A stretch of 11,163 nucleotides of DNA from Verrucomicrobiota bacterium (GTDB lineage Bacteria; Verrucomicrobiota; Verrucomicrobiia; Limisphaerales; UBA1096). The position numbers and the translations under genes were made by a program. Positions 1 to 7,777 of the stretch are shown here, in pieces (within the stretch, counting starts at the first letter, position 1; every line of letters begins with the position of its first letter). The stretch is from contig DQOE01000128.1 of assembly GCA_015658765.1 (NCBI GenBank), forward strand, positions 1 through 11,163. Direction: 5' to 3'. A model generated the notes under the pieces. The model was not told the DNA's origin, did not search any database, and saw only the letters and a program-made list of their open reading frames with translations.

Positions 1-1211
1 GCCGCCTTGAGTTGCTGCTCCGCCTCCGGCTTTTTTTCCAGCTCGGCAATCTCGGCGCGGTGCCACTCCATTTGTTTCCGCTGCGCCGCGCTGGGCACCT
101 TAACGAACGGCTTGTCCGCCAGCTTGTCCGCGTTGCCGACGTGCGCCGTCTCCGGCACGTTGTTGAACAACGCGTAAAACTCGTAAAACTCCCTCTGCGA
201 AATCGGGTCGTATTTGTGGTCGTGACACCGCGCGCAGCCAAACGTCAGCCCGAGGAAAACCGCCGTCGTCGTCTCGACGCGATCCACCACCGTCTCGACG
301 CGGTACTCCTCATTGATGACGCCTCCCTCGCTCTGGATCGAATGGTTGCGGTTGAAGCCGGTCGCCACGCGCTGGGCGATCGTCGCGTCCGGCAACAGGT
401 CGCCGGCGAGTTGCTCGAGGGCGAACCGGTCGAACGGCATGTTGTCGTTGAGAGCGCGGATCACCCAGTCGCGCCACGGCCACATCACGCGGCGGCGGTC
501 AAGGCTGTACCCGTGAGAGTCGGCGTAGCGCGCGGCGTCGAGCCAGTCGAGCGCCATCCGTTCGCCGTAACGAGGCGACGCCAGCAACTGGTCCACGACG
601 CTCTCGTACGCGCGCGGCGACGCGTCGGCGAGGAAGGCATCAATCTCACGCGGAGTCGGCGGCAGACCGGTGAGGTCGAAGCTCACGCGCCGAAGCAGCG
701 TCTCCCTATCCGCACGCGGCGAGGGTTGCAGCCCGGCCCGCTGCAGCTTGGCCAGGACGAATCGGTCAATCGCGCCGCTTGGCCAGGCGGAATTTTTCGC
801 CGGGGGAATTGTTGGCCGCTTGAGCGGGATGAACGCCCAGTGTTTTTCCCACTTGGCGCCCTGTGAAATCCACGCGCGAAGTGTCTCGATGTCGCTTGAC
901 GTCAACGCCCGGCCGGAATCCACCGGCGGCATCCGCTCCTCCGGATCGGCGTGGGTGATGCGCTTGAACAACTCGCTCCCGCTTGGCTTGCCGGCGGTAA
1001 TGATCGCCTGGCCGGGTGCGCCGGTATCGAGCCGCAGGTCGGCCTTGCGCTTGGCCGCATCCGGGCCGTGGCACTCGAAACAGTTCTCCGAAAGAATCGG
1101 CCGAACATCGCGATTGAACGGCACCGGCTCCCGCGCAACCACCGAGTTGGCCAAGAGCCACCCGGCAAGCAGCAGCACGCGCAAAAATGAGTTGTTCCAA
1201 GAGAAAGCCAA
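1..1211 (-). CDS. PSD1 / planctomycete cytochrome C (DUF1549) domain protein, 3' end outside the window
   Basis: Translation of the minus strand gives an open frame of about 403 residues running off the left edge. Residues 1-26 look like a signal peptide (hydrophobic run RVLLLAGWLLANSVVA, cleavage likely after A26), so the protein is probably exported. A PSCyt1 domain follows, with the haem-type motif CFECHGPD at 44-51 and RMPP near 93-96. The DUF1549 (PSCyt2) domain begins near residue 148, includes SFDLTGLPPTP at 177-187, and carries a second CxxCH (CARCH) at 326-330. Full-length members of this family usually end in a DUF1553 domain, which would lie to the left. Function is not established; these large families in Planctomycetes and Verrucomicrobia often sit beside sulfatases or DUF1501 proteins. 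No in-frame ATG exists between the upstream stop and the domain, so TTG at 1211 is chosen because it yields a complete signal peptide; TTG at 1184 is an alternative. Residues 143-146 (WPSG) are encoded by a copy of the dispersed palindrome. Confidence 0.9.
   Translation of the reverse strand, partial: MAFSWNNSFLRVLLLAGWLLANSVVAREPVPFNRDVRPILSENCFECHGPDAAKRKADLRLDTGAPGQAIITAGKPSGSELFKRITHADPEERMPPVDSGRALTSSDIETLRAWISQGAKWEKHWAFIPLKRPTIPPAKNSAWPSGAIDRFVLAKLQRAGLQPSPRADRETLLRRVSFDLTGLPPTPREIDAFLADASPRAYESVVDQLLASPRYGERMALDWLDAARYADSHGYSLDRRRVMWPWRDWVIRALNDNMPFDRFALEQLAGDLLPDATIAQRVATGFNRNHSIQSEGGVINEEYRVETVVDRVETTTAVFLGLTFGCARCHDHKYDPISQREFYEFYALFNNVPETAHVGNADKLADKPFVKVPSAAQRKQMEWHRAEIAELEKKPEAEQQLKA
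775..790. repeat. Dispersed palindrome, one mismatch, inside the PSD1 gene
   Basis: The sequence CCGCTTGGCCAGGCGG differs from the perfect 16-bp palindrome at one base. On the minus strand it is read in the frame that gives WPSG in the PSD1 protein. Confidence 0.8.
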
Positions 1212-1239
1212 GCGGCGGAAAAGAGTAAGCCCGGCGCGC

Positions 1240-1253
1240 CGCTTGGCCAAGCG
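1240..1253. repeat. Dispersed palindrome, perfect 14-bp copy, intergenic
   Basis: CGCTTGGCCAAGCG is perfectly self-complementary. It lies between the tRNA-Lys gene and the PSD1 start, directly beside the 47-bp repeat at 1256-1302. A degenerate copy also lies beside the other 47-bp repeat, near 7704-7717. Confidence 0.9.
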
Positions 1254-1255
1254 CC

Positions 1256-1302
1256 TTCACTCTCATCCGGCCTACGTCCACCTACTCCCTGAGGGAGAAG
1301 GA
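1256..1302 (+). repeat. 47-bp dispersed repeat, copy A
   Basis: This matches the reverse complement of 7731-7777 at 43 of 47 bases by hand alignment. It begins with TTCACTCTCATCCGGCC and ends with a near-palindrome, CCTACTCCCT-G-AGGGAGAAGG, which can fold with one mismatch. It is intergenic in both places. Similar CTCATCCGGCC...CTCCCTGAGGGAGA sequences are common between genes in many GC-rich bacteria, so this is probably a REP-like or miniature element. Confidence 0.85.
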
Positions 1303-1346
1303 GCTCCACTGCTCCGTTCGTGTTGATTCGCGTCCATTCGCGGTTG

Positions 1347-1368
1347 AAAAAACCGCTTGGCCAAGCGG
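1347..1368 (-). terminator. Palindrome/T-run terminator of tRNA-Lys; also a perfect 16-bp dispersed palindrome
   Basis: Read on the minus strand, CCGCTTGGCCAAGCGG (1368 to 1353) is followed at once by six T residues (1352 to 1347). The palindrome can fold as a 6-bp GC-rich stem with a GGCC loop. It lies 11 bases past the encoded CCA of the tRNA, and a further T-run sits between the two. This fits an intrinsic terminator. It is also one of two perfect 16-bp copies of the repeat found across the window. Confidence 0.7.
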
Positions 1369-1378
1369 AAGAAAAAAA

Positions 1379-1453
1379 TGGTGGGTCGGGTGGGACTCGA
1401 ACCCACAGCCAACGGCTTAAAAGGCCGCTGCTCTACCATTGAGCTACCAACCC
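1379..1453 (-). tRNA. tRNA-Lys (anticodon UUU), CCA encoded
   Basis: The minus strand folds as a complete cloverleaf. The acceptor arm GGGTTGG pairs with CCGACCC with one G-T pair. Then come TA at positions 8-9, a D stem GCTC/GAGC with loop AATGGTA, an anticodon stem GCGGC/GCCGT with loop CTTTTAA (anticodon TTT, lysine), a variable loop TGGCT, and a T stem GTGGG/CCCAC with loop TTCGAGT. The discriminator is A, and the 3' CCA is encoded at 1381-1379. The body without CCA is 1382-1453 (72 nt). The gene is divergent from the aldo/keto reductase; the 122-bp gap should hold its promoter, though no strong -35/-10 pair is clear there. Confidence 0.97.
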
Positions 1454-1575
1454 AACGATCCGGGTTTGCCCCGGAAGCGGGCGCAACGTAATCGCCCACA
1501 TGCGTGACGGCAAGTTTAATGCCTCGCCCCATTCGGCTTTTCTCGAATGGCACCAGCCCGTATCCTCCGGGGCGA

Positions 1576-2568
1576 ATGGAAACTCGCAGACTGGGCAACA
1601 CCGACCTCGACCTAACGCCAGTCGGCTTCGGTACCTGGGCCATTGGCGGCGGCGACTGGGGCATGGGCTGGGGGCCGCAGGAGGAGAAGGACTCGATCGG
1701 GTCGATCCTCGAAGGACTGGAGGCCGGCATCAACTGGATTGACACCGCGCACGCCTACGGCTTCGGGCTGTCGGAGGAGGTGGTCGGCAAGGCGGTCAGG
1801 GAATGGGGGCAGCCGGTGATTGTTGCGACCAAGTGCGGCGTGTTGCCCAACGACGACAAAACTCCACGCCGCTTCGCATCGCGCGAACTGATCCTTGAGG
1901 AGGTGGAAGGCTCGCTGCGCCGGCTGCAGGCCGACACCATCGACCTGTACCAACTCCACTGGCCGGAACCGGCCGAGAACATTGAGGAGGCCTGGCAGGC
2001 GCTGCTCGACCTGCAGGCGCAGGGGAAGATTCGCTGGCCGGGCGTCAGCAACTACTCGGCAAGCCAGCTCGGCCGTGCTGCCGCGCTTGGCCCAGTCTCC
2101 TCGTTGCAACCGCGCTACAGCCTGCTCAACCGGCAGATTGAAACCGGGGGCCAGATGGATTGGTGTCGCGAAAACAACTGCGGCATCGTCAGCTACAGCC
2201 CGATGGAGAGCGGCTTGCTCACCGGCAAGGTCACCCGCGAGTGGATTGACAGCCTGCCGGAGAACGACTGGCGCCGCCACAAGCAGGAGGATCACCCGGT
2301 GGCCTCCCTGCTCCGCCCGCCCAAGCTCGAGCCGTTCCTGCAACTCGTTGAGCAACTCCAAGCCATCGCCGAGCCAAGCAGACACACCGTCTCGCAGCTT
2401 GCCGTGGCGTGGACGCTGCGCCGGCCGGAGATCACCTCGGCCATCGTCGGCGCACGGCGCAGGGGCCAGATCGCCGAGACCGTTCGCGCCGCCGAGTGGC
2501 CGCTTGGCCAAGCGGAACTCGACGCCATCGAAGCAGCTATCGGCATTTTTCACCAGGCCATTGACTAA
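1576..2568 (+). CDS. Aldo/keto reductase family oxidoreductase
   Basis: This encodes 330 residues, a normal length for a soluble aldo/keto reductase, an NAD(P)H-dependent (alpha/beta)8-barrel enzyme that reduces carbonyl groups. The catalytic tetrad is visible: D56 and Y61 in IDTAHAYG, K86 in ATKCG, and H128 in LYQLHWPE. Other family landmarks are GFGTWAIGG (17-25), GVSNYS, YSLLNR, SYSPMESGLLTGK and the C-terminal cofactor-binding segment around SAIVGARRRGQI. The frame is open upstream to an ATG at 1504, but the family normally begins with a sequence like METRRLGNT, so ATG 1576 is preferred. No Shine-Dalgarno sequence precedes it. The substrate cannot be inferred. Near the C-terminus, PLGQAE is encoded by a perfect 16-bp copy of the palindrome at 2500-2515. 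Confidence 0.95.
   Translation: METRRLGNTDLDLTPVGFGTWAIGGGDWGMGWGPQEEKDSIGSILEGLEAGINWIDTAHAYGFGLSEEVVGKAVREWGQPVIVATKCGVLPNDDKTPRRFASRELILEEVEGSLRRLQADTIDLYQLHWPEPAENIEEAWQALLDLQAQGKIRWPGVSNYSASQLGRAAALGPVSSLQPRYSLLNRQIETGGQMDWCRENNCGIVSYSPMESGLLTGKVTREWIDSLPENDWRRHKQEDHPVASLLRPPKLEPFLQLVEQLQAIAEPSRHTVSQLAVAWTLRRPEITSAIVGARRRGQIAETVRAAEWPLGQAELDAIEAAIGIFHQAID
2500..2515. repeat. Dispersed palindrome, perfect 16-bp copy, inside the aldo/keto reductase gene
   Basis: CCGCTTGGCCAAGCGG is identical to the terminator copy at 1353-1368. Here it lies in a coding region and is read as Pro-Leu-Gly-Gln-Ala. Confidence 0.95.
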
Positions 2569-2614
2569 CCGGGTGCCTCGCCGGGCGGATCAAAAAATAA
2601 ACAGTCGATTGTAA

Positions 2615-2643
2615 TTGCCTAAGACGCGGTCCTGAAGTAATAA
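2615..2643 (+). promoter_or_regulatory. Possible sigma-70-like promoter of the nfeD-floA unit
   Basis: TTGCCT (2615-2620), a 17-bp spacer and TAATAA (2638-2643) resemble a -35/-10 pair in an AT-rich 83-bp gap downstream of the aldo/keto reductase. The matches to consensus are only partial (4/6 and 3/6). If used, transcription would begin very near the GTG start at 2652, giving an almost leaderless message. This is inference only. Confidence 0.25.
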
Positions 2644-2651
2644 ACGGGGCG

Positions 2652-3110
2652 GTGACTCTGGCCATAACATTGCTCGTTGTTGGACTTGCACTGCTTTTTT
2701 TTGAGATATTGCTGCCCGGCCTGATTCTGGGTACATGCGCGTTACTTACATTAGCCGCATCCGTGTTTGTCGCCTACACGGAAACTGAGGAGATATTGTA
2801 TGGCCATTTGTTCCTTGGGATCACCGTTGTCTCACTTACTAGCACTGTCATATGGTTTATTAAATATTTTCCAAATACCAAGATGGGGCGTCAACTAGCT
2901 TCAACATCCACCGTTGGCGATCTCGGGATCGATTTTACAGATTTAATCAATCAAACCGGCATAGCATACACCGACCTTCGCCCGTCTGGCAAGGCGACCA
3001 TCGGCGACCAACGTCTAAATGTCGTTACAGAAGGATCTTTCATCGAAAAGGATAACTCTGTTAAAGTCATCGCGGTCGAAGGAAATCGAGTGGTTGTTCG
3101 AAAAACTTAG
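2652..3110 (+). CDS. nfeD: Short NfeD family membrane protein
   Basis: This is a 152-residue protein with three predicted membrane segments (about 3-20, 24-42 and 51-71) and a soluble C-terminal OB-fold domain. The latter is recognisable from TGIAYTDLRPSGKATIG, the G-x-R-L-x-V segment, and VKVIAVEGNRVVV at the end. It lacks the ClpP-like serine protease domain of long NfeD proteins, so it is the short type that pairs with flotillin-like proteins. FloA follows 18 bp downstream, the canonical partner arrangement (as in Bacillus yqeZ-yqfA), which supports a role in organising membrane microdomains. The start is GTG at 2652; an in-frame stop lies at 2598-2600 and no ATG, GTG or TTG occurs between. 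The gene is clearly lower in G+C than its neighbours (about a third G+C at 2821-2880). Confidence 0.88.
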   Translation: MTLAITLLVVGLALLFFEILLPGLILGTCALLTLAASVFVAYTETEEILYGHLFLGITVVSLTSTVIWFIKYFPNTKMGRQLASTSTVGDLGIDFTDLINQTGIAYTDLRPSGKATIGDQRLNVVTEGSFIEKDNSVKVIAVEGNRVVVRKT

Positions 3111-3128
3111 CTCAACAAAAAAAACATC

Positions 3129-4154
3129 ATGAATACTGGATTAATGGTCACATATGCAATCTTAGGTCTGGTCGCTCTGGTGGCCGGTATAGTCATACTT
3201 AATTTCGGGGCAACTTGGTTAAGGGCATGGTTTTCCGGGGCCAAGGTGACCTTCGGTGAGATGATTTCGTTGCAAATCCGCGGGATTCCCATCAGACGCA
3301 TCGTCGACTCTCGCATCAAAGCAGTGAAGTCGGGCATTCCCGTGAGCATCGACGACCTTTCCACACACTTTCTGGCGGGTGGCCATGTCGAGCAGGTGTG
3401 TGCGGCGTTGATCAACGCCAAGAAGGCCAATATCGACCTCGTTTTTGATCAGGCCTGCGCGATTGATTTGGCGACCAAAGGCACCAGCAAAAATGTGGTA
3501 GAGGCGGTCCACACTTCCGTCAATCCGCAAGTGATCGACGTTCCGCCTGCGGGCGGCTCAAAACGCAGCATCGACGCCGTGGCCAAAGATGGCATCGTCA
3601 TCAAGGCCAGGGCCCGTGTAACCGTACGCACCAACCTGACCAGCTTCGTCGGCGGCGCCACCGAGGATACTATCATCGCACGTGTCGGCGAGGGCATCGT
3701 CTCCTCCATCGGCTCCGAGCAAAGCTACAAGGACGTGCTTGAGAACCCGGACCGCATTTCGAAGAATGTGCTGGCCAAGGGCCTCGACAGCAACACCGCC
3801 TTCGAGATTCTCTCGATCGACATCGCGGACGTGGACGTCGGCGAGAACGTCGGCGCCAAACTGCAGGCCGAGCAGGCCGAGTCCAACAAGCTCGTTGCCC
3901 AAGCGCAGGCGGAGGTCCGCCTTGCCGCCGCTGTCGCGGTGGAACAGGAGATGACCGCCCGCGTGGAGGAGATGCAGGCAAAGGTCGTCGAGGCCGAGGC
4001 GCAGGTTCCGTTGGCCATGGCGGACGCCTTCCGCAGCGGCAACCTCGGCATCATGGACTATTACCGCATAAAGAACCTCGCCGCCGACACCGACATGCGC
4101 AGCAAGATCGCCGGCTCCGACGAGTCGTCCGACTCCGGCAAACCGAAGACATAA
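3129..4154 (+). CDS. floA: Flotillin-like protein FloA
   Basis: The 341-residue product matches the FloA/YqfA (UPF0365) family along its length. An N-terminal membrane anchor (about residues 5-25) is followed by the PHB/flotillin region with conserved segments such as [47 protein letters not shown] and [10 protein letters not shown] long Ala/Glu/Gln-rich segment follows (about 242-300: [20 protein letters not shown] and on), typical of the oligomerising flotillin domain. The C-terminal [21 protein letters not shown] is characteristic of FloA. FloA assembles into membrane foci that scaffold signalling and secretion proteins. The ATG at 3129 is preceded by an A-rich leader without a Shine-Dalgarno sequence. 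The first 35-40 codons are AT-rich like nfeD, while the rest returns to the high G+C of the region. Confidence 0.95.
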   Translation: MNTGLMVTYAILGLVALVAGIVILNFGATWLRAWFSGAKVTFGEMISLQIRGIPIRRIVDSRIKAVKSGIPVSIDDLSTHFLAGGHVEQVCAALINAKKANIDLVFDQACAIDLATKGTSKNVVEAVHTSVNPQVIDVPPAGGSKRSIDAVAKDGIVIKARARVTVRTNLTSFVGGATEDTIIARVGEGIVSSIGSEQSYKDVLENPDRISKNVLAKGLDSNTAFEILSIDIADVDVGENVGAKLQAEQAESNKLVAQAQAEVRLAAAVAVEQEMTARVEEMQAKVVEAEAQVPLAMADAFRSGNLGIMDYYRIKNLAADTDMRSKIAGSDESSDSGKPKT

Positions 4155-4160
4155 ACCACC

Positions 4161-4781
4161 TTGGCCGACGGCTTCACAGAATGGCTGAACACCGGCCTGC
4201 CGGGGCAACCGATCCTGGCAGTGGAAGGTCAGTTGTTGTTGTACCTTGTGTTAGGCCTGCTTGCCGCGATTGTCAGCTGGATCAACAAGCGCAAGGAAGC
4301 TGCCAAACTCGAGCAGGCGAGCCACGCAGCCCCGACGCAACGATCCCAACGCCCCGCCCCCGCCCAAGCCGGGAAGCCCACCGGCTGGCTGGCCCGGCTC
4401 GAGCAACTTGCCGAGGCCCAACTCGACCAGACCGACCAGAAACCCGAGAGGCAATACGATGACAACTACGAGCAGGAATCGGTTGATCTGCCCCCGGTGA
4501 TTGGCGCCGGCGCACCTGTAACCCCTCCGCTGGTTGGCACGACACGGGAAGCATACCGTGACACACCACTCACCAAGCAATTGCGCAAGGCCGAACAGGC
4601 CAGCGTAACCCGGAAAACGGCCCCGGCCCGTTCGCCTGTTTACGACTCCCCCATCTACACCGGCAACATCGCGCACCGCATCGGCACCGACCTCCGGGCC
4701 GCGCGACAAGCCGTCGTCGGCTCCATCATCCTCGGCCAGCCGAGGTCGCTCGAGAACCCCGAGCAAATCACCCGTTACTGA
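4161..4781 (+). CDS. Hypothetical single-pass membrane protein downstream of FloA
   Basis: I do not recognise a named family. The 206-residue product has one predicted membrane segment (about 24-41, QLLLYLVLGLLAAIVSWI) followed by KRKE, which suggests the rest lies in the cytoplasm. A Pro/Ala/Gln-rich, probably disordered linker spans about 50-175. The C-terminus returns to a more structured, charged stretch: GNIAHRIGTDLRAARQAVVG, then SIILGQPRSLE. From memory, similar ILGxPxSL tails occur in small planctomycete and verrucomicrobial proteins encoded beside NfeD/FloA, but I cannot verify this here. The gene starts 6 bp after the floA stop, so it is probably co-transcribed and may act with the FloA scaffold. 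The start is taken as TTG 4161; no in-frame ATG precedes the membrane segment and no Shine-Dalgarno sequence is visible, so the exact start is uncertain. Confidence 0.75.
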   Translation: MADGFTEWLNTGLPGQPILAVEGQLLLYLVLGLLAAIVSWINKRKEAAKLEQASHAAPTQRSQRPAPAQAGKPTGWLARLEQLAEAQLDQTDQKPERQYDDNYEQESVDLPPVIGAGAPVTPPLVGTTREAYRDTPLTKQLRKAEQASVTRKTAPARSPVYDSPIYTGNIAHRIGTDLRAARQAVVGSIILGQPRSLENPEQITRY

Positions 4782-4803
4782 AACTGAGTTTTTGGAGTGA
4801 GTA

Positions 4804-4815
4804 GTGAGCGGTGAG
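4804..4815 (+). repeat. Inverted repeat arm 1 (pairs with 4917-4928)
   Basis: GTGAGCGGTGAG is the exact reverse complement of CTCACCGCTCAC at 4917-4928. The two 12-bp arms flank the gene-free region between two convergent genes, 101 bp apart, and arm 2 overlaps the stop codon and last codons of yraN. The region could help end convergent transcription, but no T-run follows either arm. Confidence 0.6.
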
Positions 4816-4845
4816 GCGTTGAAAGAACGACTGCACTCCGCGACT

Positions 4846-4890
4846 ATCCGCGTTCAGCTGAAAAAATCCGTATTCATCCGGAAAATCCGT
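4846..4890. repeat. Short ATCCG-repeat stretch in the convergent intergenic region
   Basis: The pentamer ATCCG occurs at 4846, 4866, 4876 and 4885, embedded in phrases such as ATCCGCGTTCAG and ATCCGTATTCATCCG. There is no coding potential. It resembles degenerate intergenic phrases seen in many environmental bacterial genomes. Confidence 0.4.
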
Positions 4891-4916
4891 GTCCCAGTTT
4901 CGTAAACCCCAAACCG

Positions 4917-4928
4917 CTCACCGCTCAC
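4917..4928 (-). repeat. Inverted repeat arm 2 (pairs with 4804-4815)
   Basis: CTCACCGCTCAC is the exact reverse complement of arm 1. It contains the TGA stop of yraN (4920-4918) and the preceding codons, so it has both coding and possible structural roles. Confidence 0.6.
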
Positions 4929-5361
4929 CTGTTAAACTCCGCCGCTTGGGCCGAGTCAGCGGGAAGGCGTTTGGCAGATGCCGCACCTCGCTCACCGCGC
5001 CGTCGCGCAACAGCACCTCGACGATGTCGAAGCGAAACTTGGTCTCCGGGTTGCCGAGCCGCCGCAGGTACTCCTTCGCCGCCTGGCCAAGCAGCCCGCG
5101 CTTGCGCTGATCCACGGCGGCGGCGGGGCGCGTCCAGCCGCCCTCTGTCCGCGCCTTCACCTCGACGAACACCAGGCAGTCGCCGTCCCGAAACACGAGG
5201 TCGATCTCGCTGCTTTTGGTGCGGAAATTGGCGGTGAGAAACTTGAGGCCCGCCCGCTTGAGATGCCGCCTGGCCGCCGCCTCGCCGACCCGGCCCCGGC
5301 GCAGATGCTCCGGCTCGCGCCGCAGGCCAAGCGCCCGTTTAACCGCGTGCCACAGGCTCAT
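4918..5361 (-). CDS. yraN: YraN family protein (UPF0102, endonuclease-like fold)
   Basis: This encodes about 147 residues from ATG 5361, a bit longer than typical members (about 120). UPF0102 landmarks are RRGRVGEAAARRHLKRAG, NFRTKSSEIDLVFRDGD and LVFVEVKART, with the conserved E-I-D-L and V-E-V-K residues that form the nuclease-like active site of the restriction-endonuclease fold. FRFDIVEVLL near the end is also typical. The biological role is not settled. The gene lies directly downstream of rnhB, a common neighbourhood. ATG 5361 overlaps the 3' end of rnhB by 23 bp; an upstream ATG at 5388 would add nine residues (MGCSRTRRP) and a 50-bp overlap, but looks less natural. Coupled translation with rnhB is likely. 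Confidence 0.9.
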   Translation of the reverse strand: MSLWHAVKRALGLRREPEHLRRGRVGEAAARRHLKRAGLKFLTANFRTKSSEIDLVFRDGDCLVFVEVKARTEGGWTRPAAAVDQRKRGLLGQAAKEYLRRLGNPETKFRFDIVEVLLRDGAVSEVRHLPNAFPLTRPKRRSLTGER

Positions 5362-6022
5362 CGGTCGTCGGGTTCGGGAACAGCCCAAGCTGCGGCTGCG
5401 GCTTGATCGGCGCGAAGCTGTGCCGATGCACGCGGCACGGCCCCAGCCTGCCCAAGGCGACGAGATGCTCGCGCGTACCGTAGCCCTTGTTCGCGGCGAA
5501 GCCGTAGCCGGGGAATTCGCGGTCGAGTCCCAACATGATCCTGTCGCGCGTCACCTTGGCCAAAATGCTCGCGGCGGCGATCGAGTAGCTCAGCGAGTCG
5601 CCCTTCACCAGCGCCGTCTGCGCCTGGCCAAGCGACGCCACCGGCCGGCCATCGACCAGCACGTGCCCCGGCGCCTGGGCAAGCGCGGCCAACGCCTCGT
5701 TCATCGCCCGGTGCGTAGCCTGCAAGATATTAATCCGGTCAATCTCCGCCGGCTCGACGAGCGCGATGCCAAACTCGAACCCGTCCAGCGACTGCAGCAA
5801 CTCGAAGAGCGACTCCCGTTTTTTCGCGCTCAACTTTTTCGAGTCGTTCACCCCGGCCAGCGGCTCGGGCAGCCCGTCGCGAATGTGTCCGGGCGAGAAC
5901 ACCGCCGCCGCCGCGACAACCGGCCCGGCCAGCGGCCCGCGCCCAACCTCGTCCACCCCGGCGATGCGCTCGCAGCCCTTGGCCAAGCGCTCCCGCTCGT
6001 GCGTGAACCGGTCAAACTCCAT
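5339..6022 (-). CDS. rnhB: Ribonuclease HII
   Basis: The 227-residue product is a complete RNase HII, which cleaves the RNA strand of RNA-DNA hybrids and starts removal of single ribonucleotides from DNA. The metal-binding DEDD residues are all present: D24 and E25 in AGVDEVGRGPLAGPV, D124 in VLVDGRP, and D142 in KGDSLSYSIAAASILAKVTRD. Other family segments are NDSKKLSAKKRE (59-70), INILQATHRAMNEAL (97-111), and FPGYGFAANKGYGTREH. The frame is open to 6193, but ATG 6022 is chosen because it leaves a usual N-terminus and sits just 2 bp after the oxidase stop. The gene shares an operon with the oxidase upstream and yraN downstream. Two copies of the palindrome are read as ERLAKG (11-16) and SLGQAQ (130-135). 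Confidence 0.97.
   Translation of the reverse strand: MEFDRFTHERERLAKGCERIAGVDEVGRGPLAGPVVAAAAVFSPGHIRDGLPEPLAGVNDSKKLSAKKRESLFELLQSLDGFEFGIALVEPAEIDRINILQATHRAMNEALAALAQAPGHVLVDGRPVASLGQAQTALVKGDSLSYSIAAASILAKVTRDRIMLGLDREFPGYGFAANKGYGTREHLVALGRLGPCRVHRHSFAPIKPQPQLGLFPNPTTDEPVARG
5621..5634. repeat. Dispersed palindrome, one mismatch, inside rnhB
   Basis: CGCCTGGCCAAGCG differs by one base from the perfect 14-bp CGCTTGGCCAAGCG. On the coding strand it reads SLGQA. Confidence 0.75.
5976..5989. repeat. Dispersed palindrome, one mismatch, inside rnhB
   Basis: CCCTTGGCCAAGCG differs by one base from the 14-bp palindrome. On the coding strand it reads RLAKG, a different frame from the copy at 5621. 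Confidence 0.8.
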
Positions 6023-6024
6023 GG

Positions 6025-7400
<1,376 letters not shown>

Positions 7401-7404
<4 letters not shown>

Positions 7405-7625
7405 TCGACCGGGTGACCGCACGATTTCAAAAACTCCCGCGCGTCCGTCTCCCGGTCTTCCGGCACTTGCACGCGGATGCCGCCAACGCCGACCACATAA
7501 CATTCCACCGCCAATGCGCTGCTCTCGTCGGCGACGAACACATCAAACTCCGCCGCCTCAAGCTGCGACCGAACCAACTGCGCCTCCCCCGAATTGAACG
7601 CCCGAAATACTGTCTTGAGTTGCAT
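7401..7625 (-). CDS. DUF2007 family small protein
   Basis: The 74-residue protein begins MQLKTVFRAFNSGEAQLVRS and continues with FDVFVADE and VQVPEDRETDAREFLKSCG. This matches the DUF2007 (putative signal-transducing protein) pattern: a beta strand, a helix reading x(2)EAxLVRSxLEAxG-like, and a C-terminal V-x-V-P-E-D-x-x-x-A motif. The family folds as a small ferredoxin-like domain and is often found as a single short gene of unknown function. It heads the four-gene minus-strand operon, and its TGA overlaps the oxidase ATG. No Shine-Dalgarno sequence precedes ATG 7625. A 5-bp inverted repeat, CAGCG/CGCTG, lies 11 bp upstream (7636-7651) and could be an operator, which is a guess. Confidence 0.8.
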
Positions 7626-7682
7626 GATTATTGAACAGCGTTAAACCGCTGCAAATATTGTTCGCGTTCTCCCTCTCCCCGG

Positions 7683-7703
7683 CCCTCTCCCGCTGGGAGA
7701 GGG
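7683..7703. repeat. Perfect 9-bp stem-loop in the 7,626-7,818 intergenic region
   Basis: CCCTCTCCC, loop GCT, GGGAGAGGG. The 193-bp gap between the bi-domain oxidoreductase stop and the DUF2007 start holds this hairpin, the 47-bp repeat copy B and a degenerate palindrome, and no gene. No T-run follows on the minus strand, so it is not a classical terminator for the bi-domain gene. Confidence 0.75.
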
Positions 7704-7730
7704 AGCGTGGCCAAGCGCGTCCCGTTCGAT

Positions 7731-7777
7731 TCCTTCTCCCTCAGGGAGAAGGTGGCCGCAGGCCGGATGAGGGTGAA
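7731..7777 (-). repeat. 47-bp dispersed repeat, copy B
   Basis: In reverse orientation it matches copy A (1256-1302) at 43 of 47 bases. It contains the hairpin CCTTCTCCCT-C-AGGGAGAAGG (7732-7752) followed by GGCCGCAGGCC. A seven-T run at 7788-7794 lies on its plus-strand side. It sits 42 bp past the stop codon of the bi-domain gene and may help end that transcript. Confidence 0.85.

Noticed and set aside
12..866. A 284-codon plus-strand open frame opposite the PSD1 gene
   Set aside because: The minus strand has an uninterrupted DUF1549 protein with CxxCH motifs; the plus frame has no recognisable motif.
1504..1575. ATG 1504 as the start of the aldo/keto reductase
   Set aside because: It would add 24 residues not typical of the family; ATG 1576 begins the conserved METRRLGNT-like N-terminus.
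4889..5406. Small plus-strand frames opposite yraN
   Set aside because: They show no motifs and lie over a recognisable UPF0102 gene on the other strand.
7672..7752. A CRISPR-like array from the repeated CTCCC/GGGAG segments
   Set aside because: The units are self-complementary hairpins of differing length with no regular repeat-spacer spacing.
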